Source: Nymphaea colorata
Lineage: Eukaryota > Streptophyta > Magnoliopsida > Nymphaeales > Nymphaeaceae
Direction of reading: 5' to 3'
Length of the DNA stretch: 64,000 nt
Assembly (NCBI RefSeq): GCF_008831285.2
Contig: NC_045149.1
Coordinates: 9,018,417-9,082,416, forward strand
Shown: positions 46,401 to 57,689 of the stretch, in pieces
Numbering within the stretch: the stretch's first letter is position 1
Layout of the letters: every line of letters starts with the position of its first letter
Notes under the pieces: model-generated
Told to the model about the DNA's origin: nothing
Database searches by the model: none
Seen by the model: the letters and a program-made list of their open reading frames with translations, nothing else
Made by a program: the position numbers and the translations under genes

Positions 46401-46946
46401 CCATGGGGGGATGGAGATGAGAGAAAATAAAGAACCAAAACAAGGCTACATAAAAAAAAAAAAAAAGAGCATGATTGAATCATCAAAAGAAAGATTGTTT
46501 CACTTTCTCATGCTCTCGGTGTACTTAAGAATAGCCTCTTAACTCTAAAATAGAGATTTTATGGCTATGGGGAGATGATGAAACTGTGAGCATGATGAAA
46601 ATAGAAGCAAATCTTTAAATGATGAAACATTAGAAATCCCCCAAGGGTTAGCCCATGTTCAAGAGAAATGATTGTGGGGATATTTATAGAGAATTTTGAA
46701 GCCAAAACTCAAAATTTGATTTTTTTTTTATTTTTCAACATTTTCATCCGAATTTCACATAATTTTGGATTATTTTCAATTTTTTTTTTTAAAATAGGTT
46801 TTGACTAAGTGGGATTGGCCATTAGCCCTACAAACACTCATTTGGGGTGTGGGCAGGGCAATTGCCCACACAAAAAGACCCAAAATTGCCCCCCAAGGGG
46901 CGGTTTTTCATAAAAAAGGAGGACAGCGCTTGGCGCACTCGCGAGT
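43401..46946. other. AT-rich intergenic DNA, no gene
   Basis: Short TA/TATG microsatellite at about 43858-43892 and GA-rich tracts at 45462-45480 and 45720-45733. Repeated words (AAAATAGAGATT, CTCATGCTC near 46335-46380 and 46507-46560) suggest a diverged duplication. No motif-bearing frames. Confidence 0.5.
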
Positions 46947-47062
46947 GGCGCTCGTTCGCACGGGCACTTATGTGTGGCGCTCGCTCGTGCGGGCACTTAC
47001 GCGCGGCGCTCGCTCGTGCGGGCACTTACGCGCGGTGCTCGCTCGTGCGGGTGCTCTTGCGC
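46947..47062. repeat. 29-bp GC-rich minisatellite, four units
   Basis: Units start at 46947, 46976, 47005 and 47034 with exact 29-bp spacing. Consensus elements are GGCGCTCGCTCGTGCGGGCA then CTTACGCGC. It is a sharp GC island in AT-rich DNA, and the open frames across it are repeats of Arg/Ala/Leu. Confidence 0.93.
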
Positions 47063-47514
47063 GATAGCACGCTCGTGCGTTTGTGCGTCGGGGCGCTCTT
47101 CTCTTCTTGTTTTTTTTTTAAATTTAAATAACATGAAGTTAAAGTGAATAAAATAAGATAAAATAACCATAAAACCCCTTCTTTACTTAAAATATGTAGA
47201 AAACTGATTTTTTCATTATAAAAGAGTGGCTGGCTTCGTTTTAGGCTTTCAAAAACACATTTTGGTGCAAGGAAGAAGCATAAAATGGGGGGAGGTCTGT
47301 GCACGCGTGCGCGTGCTTATAGCACGAGACCTTGTTGTTTTGAACTCGATTTTTTATTTTGAGATTGAAATGATTGATTTGGATCTAAACTTGGGTTTAA
47401 AATTTCATTTTAGATCTAACAATCACAAATTTGTTTTGGGTCTCAAATTTAGATACAAATACTAAACAGTAGCTCCTTTTTAAAAAAAATTGGGGTGATA
47501 ACATTACCTTAGTG

Positions 47515-47705
47515 CGGAGGCAGAGGGAGAGGGGGGGCCACCTAAGCCATGGCCCCACACCAACTAACTAGAAAAAAAACATTGAAAAGTTTAAAAATTT
47601 TAGTTGTGCAATGTATTTTTTAGATTCAGGTTAAGTTTGACCCTACTTGGATCTGAGGTTGGATTGTTTGGTCCGCCCCTCAAAAAAATCTTCGCTCCAC
47701 CCATG
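47515..47705. mobile_element. hAT (Tip100-type) MITE, 191 bp, perfect target-site duplication
   Basis: CCTTAGTG flanks both sides exactly (47507-47514 and 47706-47713). The element resembles the left end of the outer 9.3-kb hAT: GAGGGAGAGGGGGGG, CCATGGCCC, then AAAATTTTA-rich DNA and GGTCCGCCCC. The right end reads TTCGCTCCACCCATG. Confidence 0.87.
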
Positions 47706-47713
47706 CCTTAGTG

Positions 47714-47870
47714 GGTTTGGTGCCTATGGGGTATTAATGTGAGTTTGCCGTGAGCACCACATCTGGCTGGACCTAAGTCCAATCCCTTTCTAATTAAAAT
47801 TTTCAAGTACTGGTGTTGGTTGGTGTGAGCAATGTCCCACACCAGCCCACACATAGCTTCGCTACTGGAT
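47714..47870 (+). repeat. tRNA-like (SINE-like) repeat copy
   Basis: GGTTTGGTGCCTATGGGGTA, GAGCACCACATCTGGCTGG and CCTAAGTCCAATCCC resemble the copy at 8890-9060. The MITE at 47515 inserted at its 5' edge. Ends are not fixed. Confidence 0.4.
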
Positions 47871-49320
47871 AGGAGATGCAGAGTCCGCAAGTATTAAGCT
47901 TTACTTGTGGAAATCACCTCAGGATGAGAGACTTTGTCGCTCACCTGGGTTGTAAAACCCCAAAACTATTCCCCCCCACCCCCCCCTGCTGGACCCGGCC
48001 CGAGAGTCGAAACTGTGACTGGTCGCCTGCCAGCGACTGCCCTGCCCACATCTAAACGAATAGTAACAGGCATGCATCTTTTGGAAAGTAGAAACAAAGA
48101 CGTGAGGATGCATTTTACTGCCTTTTCTTTGTAACATTGCTAGCTGTGCCAGACCTACTAAGAAAGAACTCCTAACCTTCAAATCTTAGCTTCACTGTTA
48201 TCAAGATAAAATCTCCGGCTTAAGCGTCCCTTTTCTTTCAACCCATGAGCTTGCTTCCACTAACAGGCAATGTCAATTCATGCTGACCAAACAATCAAGA
48301 TCAATTTACATCCAGAAGAAGAAACATATATCCCACAAACATCATGTCTCACTTGCATTTTCTTCCAACCCATGAGCTTGCTTCCTCTAACAGGCAAAGT
48401 CAATTCATGCAAACCAAACAATCAAGATCAAACATATATCCCATCAACATCATATCCCACTCTTGGGTCAGATGAAAAATATTATGATCTTGTTGAATTG
48501 CCTGCCGAGAAAGTTGAATCATTCAAGCTGCATATGTTTCATGCAGATTCTTTTTCAACTCGGTTTTAGCTGCCACCCACAATATGGAACACCATGAAAT
48601 GAGTAAACAGAAAGATCTTAAACGACAATGAAAATGATTTCCATTATTGTTTTCATTCTTGAGGTCTTAAGGAGGGGAAGCTATCGATTACTGCTGATCT
48701 TTTGGCACATTAGTTTCACGAACACAAAACTGACAAAATCCTAGATAACACCTAAAGGAAGGAAGAAAAAGTTCTCATCTAAATGTGGATGGCTTTGTTG
48801 ACAAAGAAACCAAATGATTCCCATTGAATTAAGAGATAGGCTTATATATGACTACTGGTTTCTCTTTTTCATGAAGTCAAATGATCTAGAGACCTAATGA
48901 GATGTTGTCCGGAACTTCATACAACCACCCATTGGGCACTAGATCTCAACCTCACTGTGGTGAGCTCCGTTTGCTTCAGTCTTGAGTAAGGATCCACAAA
49001 CTATATAGCAGACTAGCAGTAGTTCTGGTCACCTACAGTGGCAGAAAAATAAAAAAGGATCTCATGGTTGGCCAACCAAAGATGAACAATTTAGTTCGCC
49101 TATTTCTTCAGATGTAAACCTTCTAGATGAGAAATTGGCGTGGAGCAATGGTTCAGCCCCCTTTTGATTGAGATCAAGTTACTTGACAATTGAGTCGCCC
49201 AACAATATGGATCATACATGTTTTTGCTGCAGTTGTGGGTCAACTAATGAGAGTACACTATAGCTGCCCCCTAGAGGATTGGTGCAAGGGCTTGGGGTGG
49301 GGACTGGTAGGTAGTTAATA
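47871..49320. other. Intergenic, no supported gene
   Basis: Apart from the 127-bp duplication, I see only short chance frames and a C-rich run at 47969-47987. Confidence 0.45.
48239..48460. repeat. 127-bp tandem duplication
   Basis: CAACCCATGAGCTTGCTTCC starts at 48239 and 48366. Both copies continue with AACAGGCAA, GTCAATTCATGC and CCAAACAATCAAGATCAA. The second copy has a short internal deletion. An open frame of 99 residues spans it without recognised similarity. Confidence 0.88.
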
Positions 49321-49339
49321 TCCATTTTGAGTGTTAGAG

Positions 49340-49786
49340 ACATCAACCTATTATGTTACAAAAAGGGTGTCGCCGATATACAAGTTGAAGTGCAGTGGAG
49401 GCGACACCTAAACCACCAAAAGCAAACCATCTACCATAGGGGAATCAAGGGTTGGATGGGAACATTGTCAGTAAAACGTTTTTCGGACTTGTACTCTAGT
49501 TGTCAGTAAACATTATTACCAACGTTCAGGGCATTGTTGGTAAGACGTACTATTACCAACGAGTTCTGGATGTCAGTAATAATCTATGTTTACCTACATG
49601 CTTGGCACGTCGGTGATGGTACCTACACCAACCCGTGGCTCCGGCATGATTGTGATGATTTTTACCGACACTCTCTTTACCACTAATCAACCCAAATGTT
49701 GGAAAAACCATTACGGACGCATGGCCATGTTTCACCGATATTTTCTGGCCTTCTGGCCACCGGTAAAGCATCAATTTTTTGTAGTG
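49340..49786. mobile_element. CACTA-type transposon end (fragment)
   Basis: TTTTTTGTAGTG at 49775-49786 is the inverted CACTACAAAAAA terminus of CACTA (En/Spm) elements. The preceding 400 bp holds repeated TTACCGACA/TCGGTGA/GTCAGTAA words in both orientations, as in CACTA subterminal regions. The other terminus is not visible. Confidence 0.6.
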
Positions 49787-51764
49787 GATCATGGTTGTTC
49801 CAAGTATGAAAGATTTGAAATCCTCATTTGAGAGCCTCCTATTACCACTACTCTCATCTCATGCCTTTCCTTTCCTTTCATTTTTTTGTGGGAGAGGTTC
49901 ATTAGGCTGTCAATGACTTCTATTGAAGTTAAGAGTTTGACATTTTCCGAAGGTCAAGCAGCACTCAACATTTGTCATACTGAAGCTCAGAGCTTGGCTG
50001 TCAAAATTAAATAGCATTTTCTAGTCAAATGGGTTGAAAGGATTTGCTTTTTCAAACAAAAGATAGCTAAGATGCATTGGGATCAAATGGAGCCACATAT
50101 AAGCTACCAAAGTTGTTTGGTTTTGACTGGAAATTTATCAAACAAGGATTGGGTCCATAGGAAACCCGAATTCTAAAACCCCAGGAAAACCTGAAATGAT
50201 TTGTGCTCCCTTCCTTGAAGCATGCTAATTGCTAAGCATTGAAAGTAAAGGTTTTGTCGTACATGAACCTAACCACTCCTGTTAGGCTTTATCTACTTTG
50301 ACATGTAGCTGATGCTATTAGTAGCAATTCACAAGAGGCAAACACCAACTTATTCCCCTACTCCCAAGGTTCAGGGTTGTTTTGGGACCTCGGTGGTCCT
50401 ATAGTACACCTTTCAACTCAAGCATCTTACATGCTACCATTTGCACTACATATGAGTAACACTCATTGGATCAAACTGGCAACTGACTCTCACCGGCCTA
50501 CCTGTCCGGCTAGCTATGTCATTACTCGACAAGCTATGCTATCACCAAACATTATACAAAAACATATTCAACTTTTGGAGTGCTAAAAGTATCGTCTGAT
50601 GTTGAACATGTTAGATGACAAAATTGGAAACTTAAGTCTTTCTTTTTCTTGGAAAAAGAACACGTGACCGTTTTCTTTGCAAAATTTTCGTTGCAGCTTG
50701 TGTGCATCTTAATTTATACATCTATCTTGCCCCTGAAAATCACCCCACCATGGAACAGTGAAATTATTTCCAAAACATGCTTAAGGGCTGAACCGTAAAA
50801 AAAAAACAGTTAGGTCTGAACACGTTAAAATACACACAAAAAATTAAATGGGAGAAAATCAAACACAATCAAATGCACCAAAAGTTGGGTATCAATTTAA
50901 TTTTCATGAAACAATTGGTGTGTTTTAAGGTTCTTTTGTCTTTCAGGAGAGTGACATTCCCACCACCTGGCAGAAGGCCGAAGCTTCCACTCAACCCCTT
51001 ATTCCCCTATGGTACAGGGCCTTGAATTATATACACGTTGATATTATTATATGTGAAATGGGAGGTCTGGTGGTTGGTTTCCAGTTGGAGCTGCCTGGTG
51101 CCCTCAAGCTCTGGGAACACCTGTTGCTGTTGGTGGCTGGCCAGTCAAAGCTTACAAAGATATGTTGGTAGGGCCACAAATGGGTCGGATCTGGTGTAGG
51201 CATTCTGTCCGAGTTTTACTTGGAACTTGAGTTGTCCCATGGGCCATGCAGATGGGAACATTTGAATTTCTATGAAGGTCTTTCTGCCTGGTGTGGTTTC
51301 ATGTTGATAGTTTCTTCTTGTTGATACTTTGGTAGGTGAAAAGCTGGTTTAGTGTCTTTCAATGGTCCCTTCGAAGACTTCGAAGCCGGTTATATACACC
51401 TTACTAATTTTTTGTGCGCCAGTATGACTAATGATGAAAATGACTTGGTTAATAATAAAAAAAAAAAGCATACACAACTCACTCTCGGAAGACTTGCCTG
51501 CATACTTTATTGGGGCTACATCCTTTTAGGGAGGGCAGGTACATGAAACCCACGTATGGACGCATCATGGTCACAAAAAACTCATTAAAAAAAAAAAACT
51601 TGTTGAAAATGCAAAAAAATAAGTCAATCGAAAAAAAGATTGCAAAAAAAAAAAACACCGGTTTTTTTGAAAAAAAGAATGCAAAAACGAAGAAAAACCT
51701 TTTTTTGGCTTTTTTTTTCATTTAAATGTTTTTTCCCTTTTTTAATGCCAAACTGCTTGCTTCC
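49787..51764. other. Intergenic, no gene; one dispersed-repeat copy
   Basis: The stretch 50945-51025 (CCACCACCTGGCAGAAGGCC, TCAACCCCTTATTCCCCTA) matches the repeat at 5840-5960 and 55630-55720. The Lys/Phe-rich frames at 51480-51720 come from poly-A/poly-T runs. Confidence 0.5.
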
Positions 51765-52106
51765 ATTCCCTAATTTTTACATGTTACTTGTCTACTTAAT
51801 TTTTTTATGTTGTCTTATTAGTTTCTCATTTAGTTTATTTTTCCTCAATGTTCAAGATTTTTCATGTTTTTTAAAAATTTAACACATTTTCTCATATTTT
51901 CACTTTTTTTTAAGCTCACCGTATTACACTAGAGAATTCCCTAATTTTTATATGTTACTTGTCTACTTAATTTTTTTATGTTGTCTTATTAGTTTCTCAT
52001 TTAGTTTATTTTTCCTCAATGTTCAAGATTTTTCATGTTTTTTAAAAATTTAACATATTTTCTCATAATTTCACTTTTTTTTAAGCAGGCCGTATTACAC
52101 TAGAGA
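51765..52106. repeat. 171-bp tandem duplication, two nearly identical units
   Basis: Units 51765-51935 and 51936-52106, both from ATTCCCTAATTTTTA to GTATTACACTAGAGA. They differ at only a few positions, so the duplication is recent. Confidence 0.93.
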
Positions 52107-52942
52107 AAAACCTTACTGTCTAAAACACAAAAACTATATTTGACTATAAGACACATCTATTTAAAGAAGAGCATCCCGTTTCATTATAGAGCTTCTGCGT
52201 GCTGCTATTCATAATATGTGTTGTTCAGTGTGCTGTATCTGTCAGTAAATTTCTTGTACAGTTAATTTCTCACAGATCCAACTATATAAATGGATTCTCC
52301 AAGCCTAAAAGTAACATATTTTGATTTACAGTGGCCACAAACATTTTTTATTTTTTGTTATTTATGTCTTCTGCCTCCTTGTCTCTATAATCAGAAATGG
52401 CATTTCTTCCTAATAATTGGCACCAAGACAAACTTCTTTATCTTCTTTTATGGTGAACATGGAACTAAAGGCTTATCAATGTGCGTATAAATAAATCTTC
52501 TTCCTCGAAACAGGGAATGCTTCATTAAAACAAATGCAATTAAAAGAATTGTAGTTAAAGGCTTTGAAATCTACGTAAGTACAGCAAGAAAGAAAGGTTT
52601 TGATCCGAAGACATAGTGATTTCATTTACAGGGCAATAAGTTACTCTATTTAATGAGATGAGGTCCGCATGTCTTTCGGGAGTGTACAGTGACGTCCTCA
52701 ATCCGCATCCCATTTAACTTGCGCCGCTCTCCCTCTCGTCAATGTCATCAATCTAAAGGGCATGGATGGTTGAGAGAAAGAAAATGAGAAAATGGTGAAA
52801 ATTAATATTAGATGGTGAAAATGTATCATTTTTTTCTCTTTAATTTTCTCTTTAACAACTTCATATTAGATTGGACGGTGCAATTCAATAAAGAAATAAA
52901 TAAATAAGTAAATATATATAATATATATATATAGTGTTGGGT

Positions 52943-52986
<44 letters not shown>

Positions 52987-53387
52987 TGGTGGTGTGGTAA
53001 AAGTTGGTGTGATCTCTACCAGCTGACAGGGCAAGATTTGACCATCGGTTGGTGCGATGAAAAAGAAAGCAAAAAATGTGGTGGCAGGAATGTCTTGTTG
53101 TAATAGGTCTCCATCCACTGATTGGACGAAGAAAAGGTATGGCGTAACTGTAAATTCTGGTATAATAATGGGGGATGCATATAGTAGTTGGATTTATTTG
53201 AGTCCTACTTAGCTCTAATTTTTTTTTTTTTTGGGAAGATGGTGGTATACGATTACTCTAGGCACTATTTCTATGAACGATAGAGGTTTGCAGGCGCTCG
53301 AGTAGTAGGAAGTAACGATAAGCACTATTCTCGAGTAGTAGGGAGTAACGGTAAGTTCACCTATTTCCAACACTGCTCTACACCCCA
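52107..53387. other. Intergenic, no gene; AT microsatellite
   Basis: TA microsatellite at about 52914-52982 with one interruption. Nothing else recognised. Confidence 0.5.
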
Positions 53388-53580
53388 GGGGCTGGGTGGG
53401 AGAGCCCTTAGGCCTCCCTCTGAGCAGCAGGATTTCCTCCTGTTCACCCAAAAGATCAATGAGATTGTAGTATTGGATAAATTCAGCAGTCTTAATGATC
53501 TTACTAACTCTAAATCTCAAATATAGACATTAGATCCGATCTCAGATCTAGAACCCAATGACTCCCAATAACTAAGACCA
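53388..53580. repeat. Dispersed repeat copy, also at 55010-55115 and partly at 57440-57490
   Basis: GTAGTATTGGATAAATTCAG through ATCTCAGATCTAGAACCCAA recurs with changes at about 55017-55110. The upstream piece CAGCAGGATTTCCTCCTG recurs at 57458-57480. The family was not identified. Confidence 0.55.
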
Positions 53581-53925
53581 TGTTCAGATTTGGCTGAAAA
53601 CCTTGTGGAGTTACTCGATCCAAGGAAAGGTACGTAGCAGCAGGCACATATATTGGATCTGGTGAAAAATGATAACAACATGCACTTTACACCTAAATTA
53701 ATTGAGCTCAGATTGGCAATGGATGTTGATCCTGATTTCAATAAAAATTCTATTGCAGAAGATTATCCATGTCCAGGTAAAATCCAATTCATCCGATCAG
53801 AAACTGATCCAAATTTATCTGGACTTTAGTTTGCGATTCAAACAAAATTGTCTCAAGAAGTTTGTTTTCCCCGTCAACTTATGAGAGCAGTTTCTTATTG
53901 AGGAAAGAAGCCCCGAAATCTTAAG

Positions 53926-54298
53926 GCGTTTGTTAAACCGCGGATTTAAGATCTGCGGTAATCTAAGATCCTAGGATCTTAAATCTATAGATTTAAGTTC
54001 ATACCCTCCTCCCATCCGACCTTAAATCCATGGTTTTTGACATATAGTCTCAGATCTCCAAAAACACACTTTTTAAAGCAACCTAAGGCTATGTTTGTAG
54101 GCCACTGTTCTCAGATCCGAGTTGATCTGTGATCTGTGCTTCTGCAAAATCAGTGTATAAACAAACAGTGGATTTTAATAGTGCAGATTTTACATCCATG
54201 TTGAATGTAAAAACTGTGGATCTATGGTTCGATGGGCCAGGGAAAGAGTCATAAGACAAATCTATGGATCTAAGATCCAAGGCTATTAAATGCAGCCC
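53926..54298. mobile_element. Possible MITE with GGNGTTTGTTAAACC-type ends
   Basis: The left part, AAGGCGTTTGTTAAACC followed by GGATTTAAGATC, is mirrored at the right by GATCTAAGATCC then GGCTATTAAATGCAGCCC. The interior repeats AGATC/GGATCT words. The exact ends and target-site duplication are unclear. Confidence 0.45.
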
Positions 54299-54627
54299 AG
54301 TTAGTGACTGGTCTAAACAGCTATCATTAAACTGGCGTTACTCAAGATTTTTGAATGTTATGGAAATATTTCACCCTCCAGGTGAAGATTATCCAGGATC
54401 AGATGACTTCGGATCTCCAATCCATGGACATGCATCCTGAATTTGAGATCCCAGTCAGGTCCAAGGGAAAACAAGCACAACCTAAAGCTTGACCATCGAG
54501 TCGGTCAAGTGATTTGAAATCCATCCTGCTGTAAAATCCATTGTTTGAACAACCAATAAATTTTAGATCCGTGGTTTTAGATATATATGTATAGATCTAA
54601 TTAGATCACCTCGGATTATAGATATGA

Positions 54628-55446
54628 GAGGGATGTCAATGGATCAGACTTGGAAAGCATATCCACTTTTTCTGGACATTCGCATATTTGGAAAATCATA
54701 TATAAATCCAAATTTGAAATACAATATTACAGTCTGAAGTTGCTCCAAATCTGATTTTATATTCATATTCATATCCAAATCCAAATCTGAATTTTGAACT
54801 GAATCTAGCTGACAATTTAAGAGCATTTGGATTCACTGAAACCATATAGTAATCCAAAAATGGACTTGGCTGTGGATATAATCGTTTTCGGTTCAGGTCA
54901 CATCCAGCCTTCACTAAATTTGAGTTAATGGGATTCGATGTGGTCGGCTGCCATACTTGAACTTGGATTGGAGCCACATTGAATTTCAAAATTGAATTCA
55001 ACAGATCAGTTGGATTGTAGTACTGGGTAAGGTTCGGCAATTTTAATAATCTTACTACATTTGAGTCCCAAATATAACCATTAGATACGATCTCAGATCC
55101 AGAACCCAAAACCAACTAGCATAACATCATGAATCTAGTGGCAGAGCCACGCTGTTGCTGGTGTCACTAAATCTTCTTTATTTACAAATAGAAACTTCAT
55201 TGATTTTTACTTTCTTTTTACATATGAGCCCCTTAAAGTTTGAAATTTAAACTTACAATGCCCCTTAGCAAAAAATTTCTGGCTCCGCCAATGGTTGCAT
55301 ATTTACCGGATCTCAACAGGATGTTAAATTCAGACTCAAACTGTGCAAGCTGCTTATAGATTCCAACCGCAATTAGATGCCAAATCTGAACTAAATGGAT
55401 CAATTTAGAACAATAACTGGATATGTCTAATCCGCAGACATCCCTA
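54628..55446. mobile_element. hAT-like element of the TAGGGATGTCAA family with a nested MITE
   Basis: Starts GAGGGATGTCAATGGATC and ends GCAGACATCCCTA. Both flanks of the nested insert have CCAAATCTGAA-type words. Inside lies the MITE at 55136-55293. The flanking 8-mers do not match, so the duplication has decayed or the ends are not a true pair. Confidence 0.55.
55136..55293. mobile_element. hAT (Tip100-type) MITE, 158 bp
   Basis: Left TAGTGGCAGAGCCAC and right TTTCTGGCTCCGCCAATG are inverted relatives of the CAGNGGCGGAGCCA terminus. The interior holds the GCCCCTTA and AATTTAAACTTACA pieces common to this family. No flanking duplication found. Confidence 0.7.
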
Positions 55447-55629
55447 GTCTTCTAAATGCTTCAAATTCATAACCATCATTTAGTTGCATTATGCTAATAC
55501 GAAATTAAGCTAAAGATGGTTCTAAGTCATGCCATGCAACTCAACATTTTTTGGTGACTGGATTATAGCAAGAAACAATGCATGCACAATTATTTTAAGT
55601 TTAAGGCAAAGAATCATATAGACGAGTTT

Positions 55630-55790
55630 TCAGGTAAGCAGGAGGAAATCTCACCACCCTGAGTGAAGGCTGTTGGTTCTCTTCTTTCCCCATCTCCTAG
55701 GGTTTGGGGCTGCTTCGGTGCCTTAAGATGGCACTCTATTATGTTTTAACTTATGTATCGGTGCTCTCCTTTTGTTGCACAAAGAGTTGA
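55630..55790. repeat. Dispersed repeat copy (with 5840 and 50945)
   Basis: AGTGAAGGCTGTTGGTTCTC, CCCCATCTCCTAGGGTTTGG and GCTGCTTCGGTGCC correspond to pieces of the copies at 5840-5960 and 50945-51025. Family not identified. Confidence 0.5.
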
Positions 55791-56276
55791 TGTCATAAGT
55801 CATATTAAAACTAAATGAAGCCCGAACCCAAGTTCTAAATGTCCAAGAGTTTACTCAAACCTGTTAGTACTTAAATCATGGGCCTACAATTCGCCACCAT
55901 CATCGGATCAGATTCATATCCAAATCAAAACATTAGATACATGATTAGAAATTGTTTTACTGACCTTGTCAAACATGTTAATTATGGTCAATAGCGTTCA
56001 ATTATGCTGCAATTTAAATTATATGTGAGATTAGAGAATTAAGAAATTGTTGGTTCTAGAACAAGAACCATGAGCTTATATTTTCAGAATAAGAACATAG
56101 GCATTAGTTGTAATTTGGGTTGTGCCATGTGAACGGTCATACATTTAAGGTGTGTGATTTCAAATTAAGAGATCTAAGAGCTAGAACTTGGACGCCGTCA
56201 GGTTCAGGCTTGGTGCTTTTCTATAGAAAATGATAAAACCATTTAAACAAGATAAAACCCAATATGCATCCATTGC

Positions 56277-56668
56277 TAGAGATGTACAATGATGGCTGGA
56301 CATGAATTCACCCATATGCGTAAGCTCGGCTCGTTAATAAACAAATTGATCTCGACCTAGAGCTAAAACTCGAGTTATAAATGAGCCGAGCACAAATTAA
56401 AGGAAGTTGATTAGTTTAAACTCGAGTTGGTTCATAGTTTCCCTATTTGTTAATCTTTAATGGCATATCTGTAAAAGTTTTATGAATTTAACACCCTTTT
56501 TATGGTTTTCACTTCATTCAAAGAAAAACAACTTATGAATCAAGTGACACAAACTTACGTCAGTCGAGCTTAAGCTCACCTCATAAAGCTCAACTTGAGT
56601 TCCGGTCAAGCTCAAGCTGAGCTTGAGCTTGCCGAGCTGGAGCTAGGCTTGGGCATTGTACGTTCCTA
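56277..56668. mobile_element. Nonautonomous hAT-like element, AGCTCGA-rich family (392 bp)
   Basis: Starts TAGAGATGTACAATG and ends CATTGTACGTTCCTA, a clear inverted repeat. Flanks TCCATTGC and TGCATTAC match at 6 of 8 bases. It aligns along its length with 6151-6538. Confidence 0.75.
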
Positions 56669-57689
56669 TGCATTACCAACATGTCTAGGGTTGCAAATGG
56701 TTGGAATACGGTTAATCCAAAACTAGGAAAGTAGGGTCGGATTTCAATATAATACAACCAAATTTGCAACCTAGCATGGCAAACCTACACACATGAAGTC
56801 CAGCACCTTGAAGTCTTTGCTCACAAATTTTTCTTGATAAAAAAAAAAAGACATAATAATGAAAAGTTCATTTTCTTCTAAGTCAGGAGCTTGGTTTAGT
56901 TGTCCAATTATTTCCGCAAACATGCAAAGCAATCACTATCAATCTTAGCAACATCATCCAAGTCAATCTCATGGCTTAATGCTAAGGTGAAGATAGTTGA
57001 TTCAGAGCCATTGATGTTTGAATTATTCAAACTGCTTCCCTACACCCTTTTTCTACACTTGCATGATTGGACATATCGGCATGCATGCCCATAGGATGTC
57101 ATGCTCATCAAAATAGCGTATCAAAATTTCAGAAAAATTTACAAAAGAAGTTTGTATTTTGATGTTTTCATGAAGTATGCAATAATTTTGAAACATTATG
57201 ACTAACCACCTAAGCTTATAAAGTAATTTATAAATGCAAGTTTTATGCATGAATGAAAAATGTTAAAAATCCCCATGGAGATTGGCATGAGGTGACAGCT
57301 GGCTGGTTTTCATTTCAAATTCTCATGACTTCGACTCTTTATGTTACAAATAAAGACATCAATATGTAAGTCAAAACATAATGGGAGCACCATTCCGAAA
57401 AATCAAAAGTAACTTTGCTTTTTGAGGAGATGAGAGGAGGATTCGGCCTTTGCTCGAGCAATAGGATTTCCTCCGACTCACCTGAACCAGAAACATTGTT
57501 TTAAAAGGTCGACAGCATAATGCCAAATCTTGGAGAGATGTACTTAAAAGTGTGGACCGGTTACAAATTGTTTTTTCATTTTTAAAGAAGTTTTACCTAG
57601 CCTTTTTAAGCATATTTTAATTTTTTTTCGTTCATGAAGCATGCATTTGTCAATTCTTTTGTTGAATTGGAACCCTTAAAACTTGTCAA
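56669..57689. other. Intergenic, no gene recognised
   Basis: AT-rich, with one dispersed-repeat piece near 57440-57490 (GGATTTCCTCCGACTCACC). Confidence 0.45.

Noticed and set aside
46801-47131. Arg/Ala-rich frames across the minisatellite
   Set aside because: The periodic peptide merely mirrors the 29-bp tandem repeat, which is not a multiple of three, so no single frame is maintained.
48270-48569. 99-codon open frame over the 127-bp duplication
   Set aside because: No recognised domain. The frame contains the duplication (127 is not a multiple of three), so its two halves read the repeat in different frames.
51479-51725. Lys-rich and Phe-rich frames on opposite strands
   Set aside because: Both are products of poly-A/poly-T runs.
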